From Burkholderia pseudomultivorans (lineage in GTDB: Bacteria > Pseudomonadota > Gammaproteobacteria > Burkholderiales > Burkholderiaceae), in the NCBI RefSeq assembly GCF_902499075.1, contig NZ_CABVPP010000016.1, positions 49,314-113,313 of the forward strand: a stretch of 64,000 nucleotides of DNA, in the 5' to 3' direction. Shown here in pieces: positions 34,951-44,539 of this stretch. A program made the translations under genes and the position numbers. Position 1 is the first letter of the stretch. Each line of letters starts with the position of its first letter. The notes under the pieces are model-generated. The model was not told the DNA's origin. It worked only from the letters and a program-made list of their open reading frames with translations, and made no database searches.

Positions 34951-36309
34951 TCAATGTCCGAGCGATTCGATCTTGCCCGCGGGCTGCGCCGCACCGTGCG
35001 GCCGCGCCATCTGCTTGATCAGCAGCGCGACGCACGCGAGCACGCCCGCCACGGCCACCGTCGCGAACACGCCCGCGAACGAAAAGTGCCGGCGCGTCAG
35101 TTCCGCGACGAGGAACGAGCCGGCAATCCCGCCGAAACGCCCGACGCCGAGCATCCACGCAACGCCCGTGCCGCGCCCCTCAGTCGGATAGAACGCGGCC
35201 GCGAGCGCCGGCATCGACGATTGCGCGGTATTCATCAGCACGCCGGCGATGAACACGACCAGCACCAGCAGCCCGACGTTGCCGGCCGCCTGCCCGATCG
35301 CATAGACGCTGATCGCCGTCAGCGCATAACACACGGCGATCACGCGGTTCGCGTTGAAGCGGTCCATCAGCACGCCGCACAGCACGGCGCCGACGCCGCC
35401 GAGCGGGAACAGCGCGGAAATCAGCGTCGCGCTCTTCGGCGTGAGGCCCGCATCCTTCAGCAGGATCGGCATCCAGTTGATCGACGCGTAGAAAATCACG
35501 AGCCCCATGAAATACGCGACCCACAGCATCACCGAGCCGACCACGTACGAGCGCGACAGCACGACGCCGAGGCCCTTGCTGCCGGTCTGCGGCGCAGCTT
35601 CCGTCATCGCGAACGAACCGGCGTTCAACGCATCGCGCGAGATGCGTGCCAGCGTCGCGCGGATCCGGTCGACCGTCTGGCCGTTCGCGACCATGAAGCG
35701 CACCGATTCTGGCATCTTCAGCAACAGCAGCACGCCGAGCAGCAGCGGCGTCACGCCGCCGAGCATCAGCACGCTGCGCCAGCCGAAATGCGGAATCATC
35801 CACGCGGCGAGAAAACCGCCGAACGCGGCGCCGAGCGGAAAGCCGCAGAACATCAGGTTGATCACCGTCGCACGACGTTTGTCCGGGCAGAACTCGCCCA
35901 TCATCGTGACAGCGTTCGGCATCGCCGCGCCGAGCCCGACGCCGGTCACGAAGCGCAGCACGGTCAGGTGCCCGATCGTCGTCGAGAACGCGGACAGCAG
36001 GCACGCGACCCCGAACAGGAACACCGAGCCGAGCAGCAGCGAGCGGCGGCCGAGCCGGTCGGACAACGGGCCCGACACGAGCGCGCCGCACGCGAGGCCG
36101 AACAGCGCGGCACTCAGCACCGGCGCGAGATCGGGCTTGGTCAGGTTCCATTCGCCGAGCAGCGACGGCGCGATAAAGCCGATCGCGGCCGTATCGAAGC
36201 CGTCGAGCAGCACGATCACGAAACACATGAGGAAGACGAGCCACTGAAACCCGCCGAACGGCTGCTCGTTGATGAAGGTCTGTACGTCGACGACCGGTGT
36301 GCGATTCAC
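34951..36309 (-). CDS. pcaK: MFS aromatic-acid:H+ symporter, PcaK-like
   Basis: 452 residues, 12 helices. LLDGFDTAAIGFIAPSLL is the D-G-x-D motif of the aromatic acid/H+ symporter family, and GPLSDRLGRRSLLL and TVINLMFCGFPLGAAFGGFL are typical. PcaK imports 4-hydroxybenzoate and protocatechuate. It follows the pca enzyme genes on the same strand after a 225-base gap, so the substrate call rests on family plus context. Confidence 0.9.
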   Translation of the reverse strand: MNRTPVVDVQTFINEQPFGGFQWLVFLMCFVIVLLDGFDTAAIGFIAPSLLGEWNLTKPDLAPVLSAALFGLACGALVSGPLSDRLGRRSLLLGSVFLFGVACLLSAFSTTIGHLTVLRFVTGVGLGAAMPNAVTMMGEFCPDKRRATVINLMFCGFPLGAAFGGFLAAWMIPHFGWRSVLMLGGVTPLLLGVLLLLKMPESVRFMVANGQTVDRIRATLARISRDALNAGSFAMTEAAPQTGSKGLGVVLSRSYVVGSVMLWVAYFMGLVIFYASINWMPILLKDAGLTPKSATLISALFPLGGVGAVLCGVLMDRFNANRVIAVCYALTAISVYAIGQAAGNVGLLVLVVFIAGVLMNTAQSSMPALAAAFYPTEGRGTGVAWMLGVGRFGGIAGSFLVAELTRRHFSFAGVFATVAVAGVLACVALLIKQMARPHGAAQPAGKIESLGH

Positions 36310-36534
36310 GTCTGTCTCCTTGTCGGCCGGATGTCGACCGTGTGCCGCGCTTCAGCGCGTGCTGCGGTCGCATTCCGTGCCGTCATATCGGCAACCCGGC
36401 ATGCGGGTCGCGCCTTTCCCTGGTTCACGCACCGGCCATCCGGTACGCGTCGCGCCGATACACTGCCGGCACGTTCTTTCATCGTCGACGGCCCGCCTGA
36501 GCGGCCCCGCCTGGGCAGCCCACCTAGGCGGCCC

Positions 36535-36921
36535 CTAAGCGGCCCCGTCCTGTTCCTTGAAGATCTTGTCCGCGAGGTGGAACGCGGAATTCGCCGCCGG
36601 CACGCCGCAATAGATCGCGGTCTGCAGCAGCACTTCCTTGATCTCGTCGCGCGTCACGCCGTTGTTGCGCGCGGCGCGCAGGTGCAGCGCCAGTTCCTCG
36701 CCGCGATTGAGCGCAACCATCATCGCGATGGTCAGCAGGCTGCGCGTGTGGCGCGGCAAGCCTTCCCGCGTCCAGATCTCGCCCCACGCATAGCGCGTGA
36801 TCAGGTTCTGGAATTCCTCGGTGACCTCGGTGCGGTTCTCGATCGAGCGGTCGACGTGCGCATCGCCGAGCACTGCGCGGCGCACCTTCATCCCTGCTTC
36901 GTAACGTTGCTGGTCGTCCAT
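36535..36921 (-). CDS. pcaC: 4-carboxymuconolactone decarboxylase PcaC
   Basis: 128 residues of the AhpD-like/CMD family. RRAVLGDAHVDRSIENRTEV and the conserved TREGLPRHTRSLLTIAMMVAL, then LHLRAARNNGVTRDEIKEVL, are clear. It decarboxylates 4-carboxymuconolactone to 3-oxoadipate enol-lactone in the protocatechuate branch. It begins 10 bases after pcaD, in operon order B-D-C. Confidence 0.96.
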   Translation of the reverse strand: MDDQQRYEAGMKVRRAVLGDAHVDRSIENRTEVTEEFQNLITRYAWGEIWTREGLPRHTRSLLTIAMMVALNRGEELALHLRAARNNGVTRDEIKEVLLQTAIYCGVPAANSAFHLADKIFKEQDGAA

Positions 36922-36931
36922 CGTCGGGGCC

Positions 36932-37717
36932 TCACGCGGTCAGGAATTCGAGCAGCGCACGATTGAAATCGTCGGTGCGCTCGATATTCGAAATATGCGC
37001 AGCGTCGAATTCGACGTGGCGCGCGCCGGGAATCGCGGCGGCCAGTGCGCGGCCCTGGTCGGGCGGCGTCGACATGTCATGCGCGCCCGTCACGACCAGC
37101 ACCGGCAGCGCGATGTCCTTCACTTCCTCGCGCAGGTCGGCCGCGTTCAGCGCGTCGCAGTTCGCCGCGTAGCCGTCCTTGTCGGTATGCACGAAGGTGT
37201 CGCGGATCGCGTCGAACAGGCGCGGCTCGCGGGAGACGAACGCATCCGTGAACCAGCGCGGCAGCACCGCGTCGGCCAGCGCGGCCATCCCTTCGGCGCG
37301 CGCCTTCTGCGCACGCGGCGCCCACACTTCCGGCGAACCGATCTTCGCGGCGGTGTTCGCGAGCACCGCGCGCTCGATGCGCGACGGGAAGCGCGCAGCC
37401 AGTGCCGCACCCGTCAGCCCGCCCATCGAGATCCCGCAGAAATACGCGCGCGCGATGCCGACGTGATCGAGCAGGCCGATCACGTCGCCCGCGAGCTGGT
37501 CGATCGTGTACGAGCCGGCCGGCGCGTCCGAGTGGCCGTGGCCGCGCGTGTCGTAGCGCAGCACGTTGAAGTGCTGCGTGAACGGGCGGATCTGCGGCGC
37601 CCACATCTGCAGGTCCGCGCCGAGCGAGTTCGAGAAGACGAGCCACGGCGCGTCGGCGCGCGCGGCACGGTCGATCCGGTAATGCAGTTTCACGCCGTTG
37701 ACAGTGGCGAAGGGCAT
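36932..37717 (-). CDS. pcaD: 3-oxoadipate enol-lactonase PcaD
   Basis: 261 residues, alpha/beta hydrolase. FCGISMGG holds the nucleophile Ser in G-x-S-x-G, an Asp follows in VTGAHDMSTPPDQG and the catalytic His in EFDAAHISNIE. It hydrolyses the enol-lactone to 3-oxoadipate. The start was set at MPFATVNGVKLHYRID, one base overlapping the pcaB stop (TGATG), showing translational coupling. Confidence 0.96.
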   Translation of the reverse strand: MPFATVNGVKLHYRIDRAARADAPWLVFSNSLGADLQMWAPQIRPFTQHFNVLRYDTRGHGHSDAPAGSYTIDQLAGDVIGLLDHVGIARAYFCGISMGGLTGAALAARFPSRIERAVLANTAAKIGSPEVWAPRAQKARAEGMAALADAVLPRWFTDAFVSREPRLFDAIRDTFVHTDKDGYAANCDALNAADLREEVKDIALPVLVVTGAHDMSTPPDQGRALAAAIPGARHVEFDAAHISNIERTDDFNRALLEFLTA

Positions 37718-39090
37718 CAGTGTTCTCCTGGGGTCTGGGTGCCCGCATGCAGCGCGAGCACGGCATCGACGTAGGCCTGCGCCTCGCCGACGTAATGTGC
37801 GGGATCGAGCAGACGCGCGAGCGCGTCGCGCGACAGGTGGGCGGAAACAGTCGAATCGGCCGCGAGCACGTCGAACAGCGTCGCGCCGGTACGCACCGCT
37901 TCCTTCGATGCATGCTCGACGACGTGATGCGCATCGAGCCGGCCGATCCGGTCGCCGAGCGCGAGCATCACGGCTTCGCCGAGGATCAGCCCGTGCGTCA
38001 GGTCGAGGTTCGCGGCGAGCCGCGCGGTATTCACGTCGAGGCCCGCGACGATCTGCGCGATCTGCGCGAGCGCGCCGCCGGTCAGCCGCGCGAGGTCGGG
38101 CAGCGCGTCCCATTCGGCCTGCCAGCCGCCGAGCGCGCGCTCGTGCTCCTGAACCATCCCCGCGAACACGGTCGCGACGAGGCCCGGCGCGCGCACTGCG
38201 GCGGTCAGCACGGCCGCGCAGCCGACCGGGTTGCGCTTGTGCGGCATCGTCGACGAGCCGCCCTTGCCGGCGGCGGCCGGTTCGCCGAGCTCGCCGACTT
38301 CGGTCTGCATCTGCAGCGACACGTCGCGCGCAATCTTGCCGAGCGTGCCCGTCAGCATCCCGAAGCACGACGCGGCTTCCGCGATGCGGTCGCGCTGCGT
38401 GTGCCACGGTACGGCCGGCGCGGCGAGCTTCAGGTCGGCGGCCAATGCGTCCGTCACGCCGCGCGCGTGCTCGCGCAGGCTCGCGAGCGTGCCGGCCGCG
38501 CCGCCGAACTGCAGCACCAGCGCACGCGCGCGCAATTCGGCGAAGCGCGCGCGATGACGCAGCAGCGCGTCGAGCCACTGCGCGAATTTCAGGCCGAGCG
38601 TGATCGGCAGCGCCTGCTGCAGCCACGTGCGGCCGATCATCGGCGTTGCGCGATGCGTGCGCGCAAGCGCCGCGAGCGATGCGCAGGCGGCGTCGAGCAT
38701 CGGCTCGAGCACGTCGAGCGTATCGCGCAGCTGGAGGACGGTCGCGGTATCGATGATGTCCTGGCTCGTCGCGCCCCAATGGACGAACTTCGCGGCCTCG
38801 GGATCGTCGGCCTTCACCTGCGCGGTGAGCTGCTTGACGAGCGGAATCGCGAGATTGCCGCCGAGCGCCGCGTCGCGCGCGAGCGCGTCGGCGTCGAGCC
38901 GAGCGGCGTCGCACGCGCGTTCGATCGGCGCGACGGCGGCGGCGGGAATCACCTGTTGCACGGCGAGCGCACGCGCCAGCGCAGCCTCGACGTCGAGCAT
39001 GCGCTGGACGGTGGCGCGGGGCGACCAGATCCGGTTGAGCGGCTCGGTGCCGCAGATGAGGGAGGTCAGGCGGGCGCTGTCTTCGAGCAT
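37717..39090 (-). CDS. pcaB: 3-carboxy-cis,cis-muconate cycloisomerase PcaB
   Basis: 457 residues, fumarase/aspartase superfamily, signature GGSSTMPHKRNPVGC at about 285-300. KFVHWGATSQDIIDTATVLQ is the conserved substrate-binding stretch. It converts 3-carboxy-cis,cis-muconate, the product of protocatechuate 3,4-dioxygenase (pcaGH, not in this window), to 4-carboxymuconolactone. Third step in the minus-strand pca operon. Confidence 0.97.
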   Translation of the reverse strand: MLEDSARLTSLICGTEPLNRIWSPRATVQRMLDVEAALARALAVQQVIPAAAVAPIERACDAARLDADALARDAALGGNLAIPLVKQLTAQVKADDPEAAKFVHWGATSQDIIDTATVLQLRDTLDVLEPMLDAACASLAALARTHRATPMIGRTWLQQALPITLGLKFAQWLDALLRHRARFAELRARALVLQFGGAAGTLASLREHARGVTDALAADLKLAAPAVPWHTQRDRIAEAASCFGMLTGTLGKIARDVSLQMQTEVGELGEPAAAGKGGSSTMPHKRNPVGCAAVLTAAVRAPGLVATVFAGMVQEHERALGGWQAEWDALPDLARLTGGALAQIAQIVAGLDVNTARLAANLDLTHGLILGEAVMLALGDRIGRLDAHHVVEHASKEAVRTGATLFDVLAADSTVSAHLSRDALARLLDPAHYVGEAQAYVDAVLALHAGTQTPGEH

Positions 39091-39177
39091 GGCATCAGGT
39101 TGGGAAACGGGTGCGCCTATTGTCCACCGAAGCGCGCCGGCGTGCGCCCGAACGCGCGCCGCCGGCGGCTTGCGGGT

Positions 39178-39831
39178 TCAGGCGGCCTTGCGCGTCGCGT
39201 CGATCAGCGGCACGCCGGTCAGCTTCTGCAGTTCGTCGAACGACAGGTCGGTGAAGATCTCGACCACCGCGAGGCCGTCGCGCGTCACGTCGAGCACGGC
39301 GAGATCCGTATAGATGCGGCTCACGCACTGCACGCCCGTCACCGGATACGAGCACTGCGCGACGATCTTGCTTTCGCCCTGCTTGGTCAAGTGCTCCATC
39401 ATCACGAACACCTGCTTCGCGCCGATCGCGAGATCCATCGCGCCGCCGACCGCCGGAATCGCGTCGGGCGCGCCGGTGTGCCAGTTCGCGAGGTCGCCGT
39501 TGGCCGACACCTGGAATGCGCCGAGCACGCAGTAGTCGAGGTGGCCGCCGCGCATCATCGCGAACGAATCGGCGTGGTGGAAATACGCGCCGCCCGTCAG
39601 CAGCGTCACGTGCTGCTTGCCGGCGTTGATCAGTTCGTCGTCTTCCTCGCCGGGCGCGGGCGCCGGGCCCATGCCGAGCAAGCCGTTCTCGCTGTGCAGG
39701 AAGATTTCCTTGCTCGGGTCGAGGTGGTTCGCCACCAGCGTCGGCACGCCGATGCCGAGGTTCACGTACGCGCCTTCGGGGATGTCCTGGGCGACGCGCT
39801 TGGCCATTTCATCGCGGGTCAGTCGTTTCAT
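39178..39831 (-). CDS. pcaJ: 3-oxoadipate CoA-transferase subunit B PcaJ
   Basis: 217 residues. The catalytic Glu is in FLHSENGLLGMG, and VNLGIGVPTLVANHL and GGHLDYCVLGAFQVS are family regions. It moves CoA from succinyl-CoA to 3-oxoadipate with PcaI. GAGGAGC precedes the ATG. 87 bases separate it from pcaB. The thiolase gene pcaF, which completes the pathway, is not in the window. Confidence 0.96.
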   Translation of the reverse strand: MKRLTRDEMAKRVAQDIPEGAYVNLGIGVPTLVANHLDPSKEIFLHSENGLLGMGPAPAPGEEDDELINAGKQHVTLLTGGAYFHHADSFAMMRGGHLDYCVLGAFQVSANGDLANWHTGAPDAIPAVGGAMDLAIGAKQVFVMMEHLTKQGESKIVAQCSYPVTGVQCVSRIYTDLAVLDVTRDGLAVVEIFTDLSFDELQKLTGVPLIDATRKAA

Positions 39832-39854
39832 TTGAATGCTCCTCAGGCAGGCGG

Positions 39855-40571
39855 TCAGGCGGCGCGGGCCGCGGCACGTTCGGCGGCCAGCTCGGCCGCA
39901 TGCGCGGCCTGCGGCACTTCGACGATGCGCTGCACGAAGATGCCCGGCGTCACGATGTGTTCCGGATTCAGCTCGCCGAGCGGCACGACTTCCGACACCT
40001 GGACGATCGCGACCTTCGCGGCGCTGGCCATGATCGGCCCGAAGTTGCGCGCGGTCTTGCGATACACGAGATTGCCCCAGCGGTCGCCCTTGTAGGCCTT
40101 CACGAGCGCGAAATCGGCATGGATCGGCGTCTCGAACACGTACGGCTTGCCGTCGATCACGCGGGTTTCCTTGCCTTCCGCGAGCTTCGTGCCGTAGCCG
40201 GTCGGCGTGAAGAAGCCGCCGATGCCGGCGCCCGCCGCGCGGATGCGCTCCGCGAGGTTGCCCTGCGGCACCAGTTCCAGCTCGATCTCGCCCGCGCGGT
40301 ACAGCGCGTCGAACACCTGCGAGTCGCTCTGGCGCGGGAACGAGCAGATGATCTTGCGCACCCGCTTCGCCTTGAGCAGCGCGGCGAGGCCGATTTCGCC
40401 GTTGCCCGCGTTGTTGTTGACGATCGTCAGGTCGCGCGCGCCCTGTTCGATCAGCGCGTCGATCAGCTCGGACGGCATGCCGGCCGTGCCGAAGCCGCCG
40501 ATCATGATCGTCGCGCCGTCGTGAACGTCGGCGACCGCCGACTGAAGCGATTCGAAAATCTTGTTGACCAT
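39855..40571 (-). CDS. pcaI: 3-oxoadipate CoA-transferase subunit A PcaI
   Basis: 238 residues, with VHDGATIMIGGFGTAGMPSE and NNNAGNGEIGLAALL, which bind CoA and form the subunit contact. The start was set at MVNKIFESLQ, just after GGAAGAG; the same frame runs 32 codons further but only across the operator region. It pairs with PcaJ, 23 bases downstream. It is first in the pca operon behind two 15-bp boxes. Confidence 0.96.
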   Translation of the reverse strand: MVNKIFESLQSAVADVHDGATIMIGGFGTAGMPSELIDALIEQGARDLTIVNNNAGNGEIGLAALLKAKRVRKIICSFPRQSDSQVFDALYRAGEIELELVPQGNLAERIRAAGAGIGGFFTPTGYGTKLAEGKETRVIDGKPYVFETPIHADFALVKAYKGDRWGNLVYRKTARNFGPIMASAAKVAIVQVSEVVPLGELNPEHIVTPGIFVQRIVEVPQAAHAAELAAERAAARAA

Positions 40572-40669
40572 GTCTCTTCCTGATACGTACCCGCGGCACG
40601 ATGCGCGGCTGTCGAGGGGACACGCGCGTGCCGCGTGCCGCGCCGGGACCGTATCCGGACCCGGCATTT

Positions 40670-40684
40670 GTTCGCTACACGAAC
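40670..40684 (-). promoter_or_regulatory. IclR-type operator box 1 upstream of pcaI
   Basis: GTTCGCTACACGAAC, a perfect 5-bp inverted repeat with a 5-base centre. Shape and length match the PcaR/PcaU/PobR-type IclR boxes (GTTCGATAATCGCAC in Pseudomonas putida, from memory). Confidence 0.6.
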
Positions 40685-40688
40685 TCGG

Positions 40689-40703
40689 ATTCGATTAGCG
40701 AAC
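40689..40703 (-). promoter_or_regulatory. IclR-type operator box 2 upstream of pcaI
   Basis: ATTCGATTAGCGAAC, arms TTCG/CGAA with five bases between. It starts 19 bases from box 1, so both are on about the same face of the helix. The TTCGAT half agrees with the Pseudomonas box. Confidence 0.58.
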
Positions 40704-40713
40704 GATGGGCCGA

Positions 40714-41946
40714 TCATAGAGTCGCGCTCAGGGCGTTGTCAAGGCGGGATGCCTCGGAGGACGCGTCGTCGTCGAACGGCAGCCCGACGTAGTTCTCGGC
40801 GAGCGATTGCGCGGCGGCCCGCGAGCGCGACACGTATTTCAGTTCGGCAAGCTTCAGGCGGTTCACGAACGGCGTGTCGTCCGCGGACGGGTGCAGCATG
40901 TTGGTCATGAAGTACGAGAAATGCTCGGCGCGCCACACGCGTTCGAGGCAGGTCGCCGAATACGCGTCGAGGCGCGTCGCGTCGCCGGTCCGGTAGCGTG
41001 CGCCGAGCGCGCGCGACAGCGCGCGGACGTCGGCGACCGCGAGGTTCATGCCCTTCGCGCCGGTCGGCGGCACGATGTGCGCGGCGTCGCCGGCGAGAAA
41101 CAGGCGGCCATGCTGCATCGTCTCCGACACGAAGCTGCGCATCGGCGTCACGCTCTTCTGCGTGATCCGGCCCTCGGTCGGCGTCCAGCCGGTGTCGTTC
41201 GAGAAACGCGTATGCAGTTCGTCCCAGACCCGCGCGTCCGACCATTCGTCGAGGTTTTCGTCGGGCCTGCACTGCAGGTAGAGGCGCGTAACCGTCGGCG
41301 AGCGCATCGAGAACAGCGCGAAGCCGCGTTCGTGGTGCGCGTAGACGAGCTCGTCGAGCGACGGCGCCGCGTCGGCCAGGATACCGAGCCACGCGAACGG
41401 GTACACGCGTTCGAACGTGCGCAGCCGCTCGGCCGGAATCGTCTGCCGCGCGATCCCGTGAAAACCGTCGCAGCCGGCGATGTAGTCGCAGTCGATGCGG
41501 TCCTCGCGGCCGTCCGCATGCGTGAACGTGACGAACGGATGCGCGCTTTCGACATCGTGCAGCGCGACGCCGCCGACTTCGAAGTGCATCGGATGGCCAT
41601 GCTCGACGCCGGCCGCGATCAGGTCGCGCACCACTTCGTGCTGGCTGTAGACGGTAATTGCGCGGCCGCCGGTCAGGCCGCTCAGGTCGATGCGGTGGCG
41701 CTGCCCCGAGAACAGCAGCTCGATGCCGTGATGTTCGAGCCCTTCGCGGCGCATCCGCTCGCCGAGGCCGGCTTCGTTCAGCGTGTCGACGGTGCCCTGC
41801 TCCAGCACGCCGGCGCGAATGCGGTTCTCGCAGTATTCGCGCGATCGCGCTTCGACGAGGATGGAATCGACGCCCTGCAGGCGCAGCAGATGGGAAAGCA
41901 GCAGGCCGGACGGCCCGGCGCCGATGATGGCGACCTGAGTACGCAT
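40714..41946 (-). CDS. pobA: 4-hydroxybenzoate 3-monooxygenase PobA
   Basis: 410 residues, class A flavoprotein hydroxylase. QVAIIGAGPSGLLLSHLLRL binds FAD (about 4-23), IAGCDGFHGIAR is the DG motif, and FLAGDAAHIVPPTGAKGMNL the GD motif. It turns 4-hydroxybenzoate to protocatechuate with NADPH and O2. The start at MRTQVAI is supported by GGAG upstream. It is divergent from a LysR gene and followed by the pca operon. Confidence 0.97.
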   Translation of the reverse strand: MRTQVAIIGAGPSGLLLSHLLRLQGVDSILVEARSREYCENRIRAGVLEQGTVDTLNEAGLGERMRREGLEHHGIELLFSGQRHRIDLSGLTGGRAITVYSQHEVVRDLIAAGVEHGHPMHFEVGGVALHDVESAHPFVTFTHADGREDRIDCDYIAGCDGFHGIARQTIPAERLRTFERVYPFAWLGILADAAPSLDELVYAHHERGFALFSMRSPTVTRLYLQCRPDENLDEWSDARVWDELHTRFSNDTGWTPTEGRITQKSVTPMRSFVSETMQHGRLFLAGDAAHIVPPTGAKGMNLAVADVRALSRALGARYRTGDATRLDAYSATCLERVWRAEHFSYFMTNMLHPSADDTPFVNRLKLAELKYVSRSRAAAQSLAENYVGLPFDDDASSEASRLDNALSATL

Positions 41947-42062
41947 TGTTCGTCTCCAGAACATTAATTCGAATCGTGGAACACATTTGAGCGCTTTCCC
42001 GACTATGCGGCAACGCGATTCCGGAGATATGTTCTATACGTTTTCAAGATACCGGCCCGGCG

Positions 42063-42989
42063 ATGGACGCCCTCGATCTGAACCTCATTCCCTATCTCGT
42101 CGCGCTCGACGACACGCGCAACGTCAGCCGCGCCGGCGACCTGCTCGGCGTCAGCCAGCCGCGCGTCAGCACGGCGCTCGGCCGGCTGCGCGAATATTTC
42201 GGCGATCCGTTGTTCGTGCGCACGTCGCGCGGCATGGAGCCGACGCCGCGCGCGCTGGCGCTGCTGCCGGCCGCGCGCGACGCGCTCGCGCAGATCGAGC
42301 GCGGCCTCGTCGCGCCGCACGACTTCGATCCAGCCGCGAGCACGCATACGTTCTCGATCGCGCTGTCGGACGTCGGCGAGATCGTGTTCCTGCCGAAGCT
42401 GCTGCAGGCGTTCGCGACGCACGCGCCGCATGCGAACCTGCGCTCGGTATCGCTCGCGCACGACGAAGTCGGCCGCGGGCTCGAAGCGGGCACGATCGAT
42501 CTCGCGGTCGGCTACTTCCCCGATCTCGACGGCAACAACTTCTTCCAGCAGCGTCTGTTTACGCACCGGTTCGTCTGCCTGATGCGGCGCGGCCATCCGT
42601 TCGAGCAGGCGCCGCCGTTTACGGTCGAGCAGTTTCTCGGCTGCGGGCACGCAGTCGTGCGCGCCGAAGGACGCAGCCAGGAAGTGCTCGAGAAATATCT
42701 CGCGAAACAGCGGATGCAGCGCCGCGCGGTGCTCGAGACGCCGCACTTCATGAGCCTGCCGTTCATCCTGAGCCGCACCGACCTGATCGCGACGGTGCCG
42801 CACGCGATCGGCTATGCGTATGCGGCCGAGCACGCGTTCATCGTGCCGGTCGAGCCGCCGCTGCCGCTGCCGCGCTTCGACCTGAAGCAGCACTGGCATC
42901 GCAAGTTCCACAACGATCCGCGCACCGCGTGGCTGCGCGGCGTGGTCGCGTCGCTGTTCAACGACGAACAGGACGAATGGCCGAAGTGA
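42063..42989 (+). CDS. LysR-family regulator divergent from pobA
   Basis: 308 residues, NodD/NahR-like. The HTH is in [20 protein letters not shown] and the effector domain starts at [15 protein letters not shown]. Divergent position, 116 bases from pobA, makes it the probable activator of pobA in response to 4-hydroxybenzoate. It is not the AraC or IclR type PobR of other genera, so no gene symbol is assigned. Confidence 0.93.
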   Translation: MDALDLNLIPYLVALDDTRNVSRAGDLLGVSQPRVSTALGRLREYFGDPLFVRTSRGMEPTPRALALLPAARDALAQIERGLVAPHDFDPAASTHTFSIALSDVGEIVFLPKLLQAFATHAPHANLRSVSLAHDEVGRGLEAGTIDLAVGYFPDLDGNNFFQQRLFTHRFVCLMRRGHPFEQAPPFTVEQFLGCGHAVVRAEGRSQEVLEKYLAKQRMQRRAVLETPHFMSLPFILSRTDLIATVPHAIGYAYAAEHAFIVPVEPPLPLPRFDLKQHWHRKFHNDPRTAWLRGVVASLFNDEQDEWPK

Positions 42990-43080
42990 GCGCGCGGCCG
43001 CACGCACGAGCCGCGAAAGCATGAAACAATGCGCGGATTCCGCGCCGCCGCCGGGCGGCCGCATTCGATGGAGCAGATAC

Positions 43081-43710
43081 ATGGCTAAAAAGACCAAGCG
43101 GCCCGAACCGGCCGCATCCCGGCCGAGCCGCGACGAAGCCGAGGAAGCCGTCCGCGTGCTGCTGCGCTGGGCGGGCGACGATCCCGCGCGCGAAGGCCTG
43201 ATCGATACGCCGGCGCGCGTCGTGCGCGCGTACGAGGAGTTCTTCTCGGGCTATACGCTGGAGCCGCGCGACATCCTCGCGCGCACCTTCAGCGAGGTCG
43301 ACGGCTACGACGAGATGATCGTGCTGAAGGACATTCGCTTCGAGAGCTACTGCGAACACCACATGGTGCCGATCATCGGCCGCGCGCACGTCGCGTATCT
43401 GCCGAATCATCGCGTCGTCGGCATCTCGAAGCTCGCACGCCTCGTCGATGCGTTCGCGAAGCGTCTGCAGATCCAGGAAAAGATGACGGTGCAGATCGCC
43501 GACACGCTGTTCGACGTGCTGCAGCCGAAGGGCGTCGGCGTGATCCTCGAAGCCGCGCACCAGTGCATCTCGACGCGCGGCGTGCACAAGCCGGGCGTCG
43601 AGATGGTCACGTCGCGGATGCTCGGCACGTTCCGCACCGATCCGTCGACGCGGCGCGAATTCCTGTCGATCGTCGCGAACCCTTCTTCAGTCAACCTGAC
43701 GAATACGTAA
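43081..43710 (+). CDS. folE: GTP cyclohydrolase I FolE
   Basis: 209 residues. [20 protein letters not shown] and [12 protein letters not shown] supply the zinc Cys/His and active-site residues. It makes 7,8-dihydroneopterin triphosphate, the first step of folate and pterin synthesis. GGAGC stands upstream of the ATG. The pteridine-reductase-like gene starts at the next base after its stop. A copy linked to a reductase suggests a pterin cofactor rather than folate role. Confidence 0.96.
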   Translation: MAKKTKRPEPAASRPSRDEAEEAVRVLLRWAGDDPAREGLIDTPARVVRAYEEFFSGYTLEPRDILARTFSEVDGYDEMIVLKDIRFESYCEHHMVPIIGRAHVAYLPNHRVVGISKLARLVDAFAKRLQIQEKMTVQIADTLFDVLQPKGVGVILEAAHQCISTRGVHKPGVEMVTSRMLGTFRTDPSTRREFLSIVANPSSVNLTNT

Positions 43711-44514
43711 ATGGAGTCGACGAAGCAAGCGGCGCACGCGCCCGTCGTGCTGGTGACCGGCGCCGCGCGCCGGGCCGGGCGCGCGTTCGCCGAGTATTTC
43801 GCCGCGCACGGCTATCGCACCGCGGTGCACTACGATCGCTCGGCCGACGCCGCGCAGGCCGCAGCCCGCGCGATCGCCGAACGCGGAACGGATTCTGTCG
43901 CGCTGCAGGCCGACCTGTCCGACGCCGCGCAGGTCGCCGCGCTGGTCGACCAGGTCTACGCGCGCTTCGGCCGCCTCGACGTGCTGGTCAACAATGCATC
44001 GGTGTTCTGGCAGGACCACTTCCCGAGCTTCGACCTCGCGGCGTTCGACCAGGCCTGGGCCGTCAATTGCCGCGCGCCGATCCTGCTCACGCGCGCGTTC
44101 TACGAGCGGGCCCGCGCGGCCGGCACGCAGGGCGTCGTCGTGAACGTGGTCGACCAGAAGATCAAGGAAAACTTTCACCGCGACCATTTCAGCTACACGG
44201 TCGCAAAAGCGGCGCTCGGCAATCTCACGCAGATGCTCGCGCTGTCGGCGTCGCCGGTGCTGCGCGTGAATGCGGTGTTCCCCGGGCTGATGCTGCCGAG
44301 CGACGACCAGACGCAGGCCGACTTCGAACACGCGAGCCGCGCGTCGACGCCGCTCGCGCGCATCGCCGGGCCGGAAGACGTCGCGAGCGCGATCCTGCTG
44401 CTGACGGGCAGCGCCTACAACGGCGTGGATTTCGTCGTCGATGCGGGACAGAACCTGATCCGCGTCGACCAGGACGTGCTGTACAAGCACCGCTCGCCGG
44501 CCGGCAAGCACTGA
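43711..44514 (+). CDS. Pteridine reductase / FolM-like SDR
   Basis: 267 residues. TGAARRAGRAFAEYFAAHG has the TGxxxRxG motif found in pteridine reductases and FolM in place of the usual TGxxxGIG. DVLVNNASVFWQDHFPSF and FSYTVAKAALGNLTQMLA bring the rest of the SDR signature. It probably reduces dihydropterins such as dihydromonapterin. It directly follows folE, so the two likely produce a tetrahydropterin cofactor for aromatic amino-acid hydroxylation. Confidence 0.88.
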   Translation: MESTKQAAHAPVVLVTGAARRAGRAFAEYFAAHGYRTAVHYDRSADAAQAAARAIAERGTDSVALQADLSDAAQVAALVDQVYARFGRLDVLVNNASVFWQDHFPSFDLAAFDQAWAVNCRAPILLTRAFYERARAAGTQGVVVNVVDQKIKENFHRDHFSYTVAKAALGNLTQMLALSASPVLRVNAVFPGLMLPSDDQTQADFEHASRASTPLARIAGPEDVASAILLLTGSAYNGVDFVVDAGQNLIRVDQDVLYKHRSPAGKH

Positions 44515-44539
44515 CGCCGGCGCGCGCGCCCGCTGCGCG

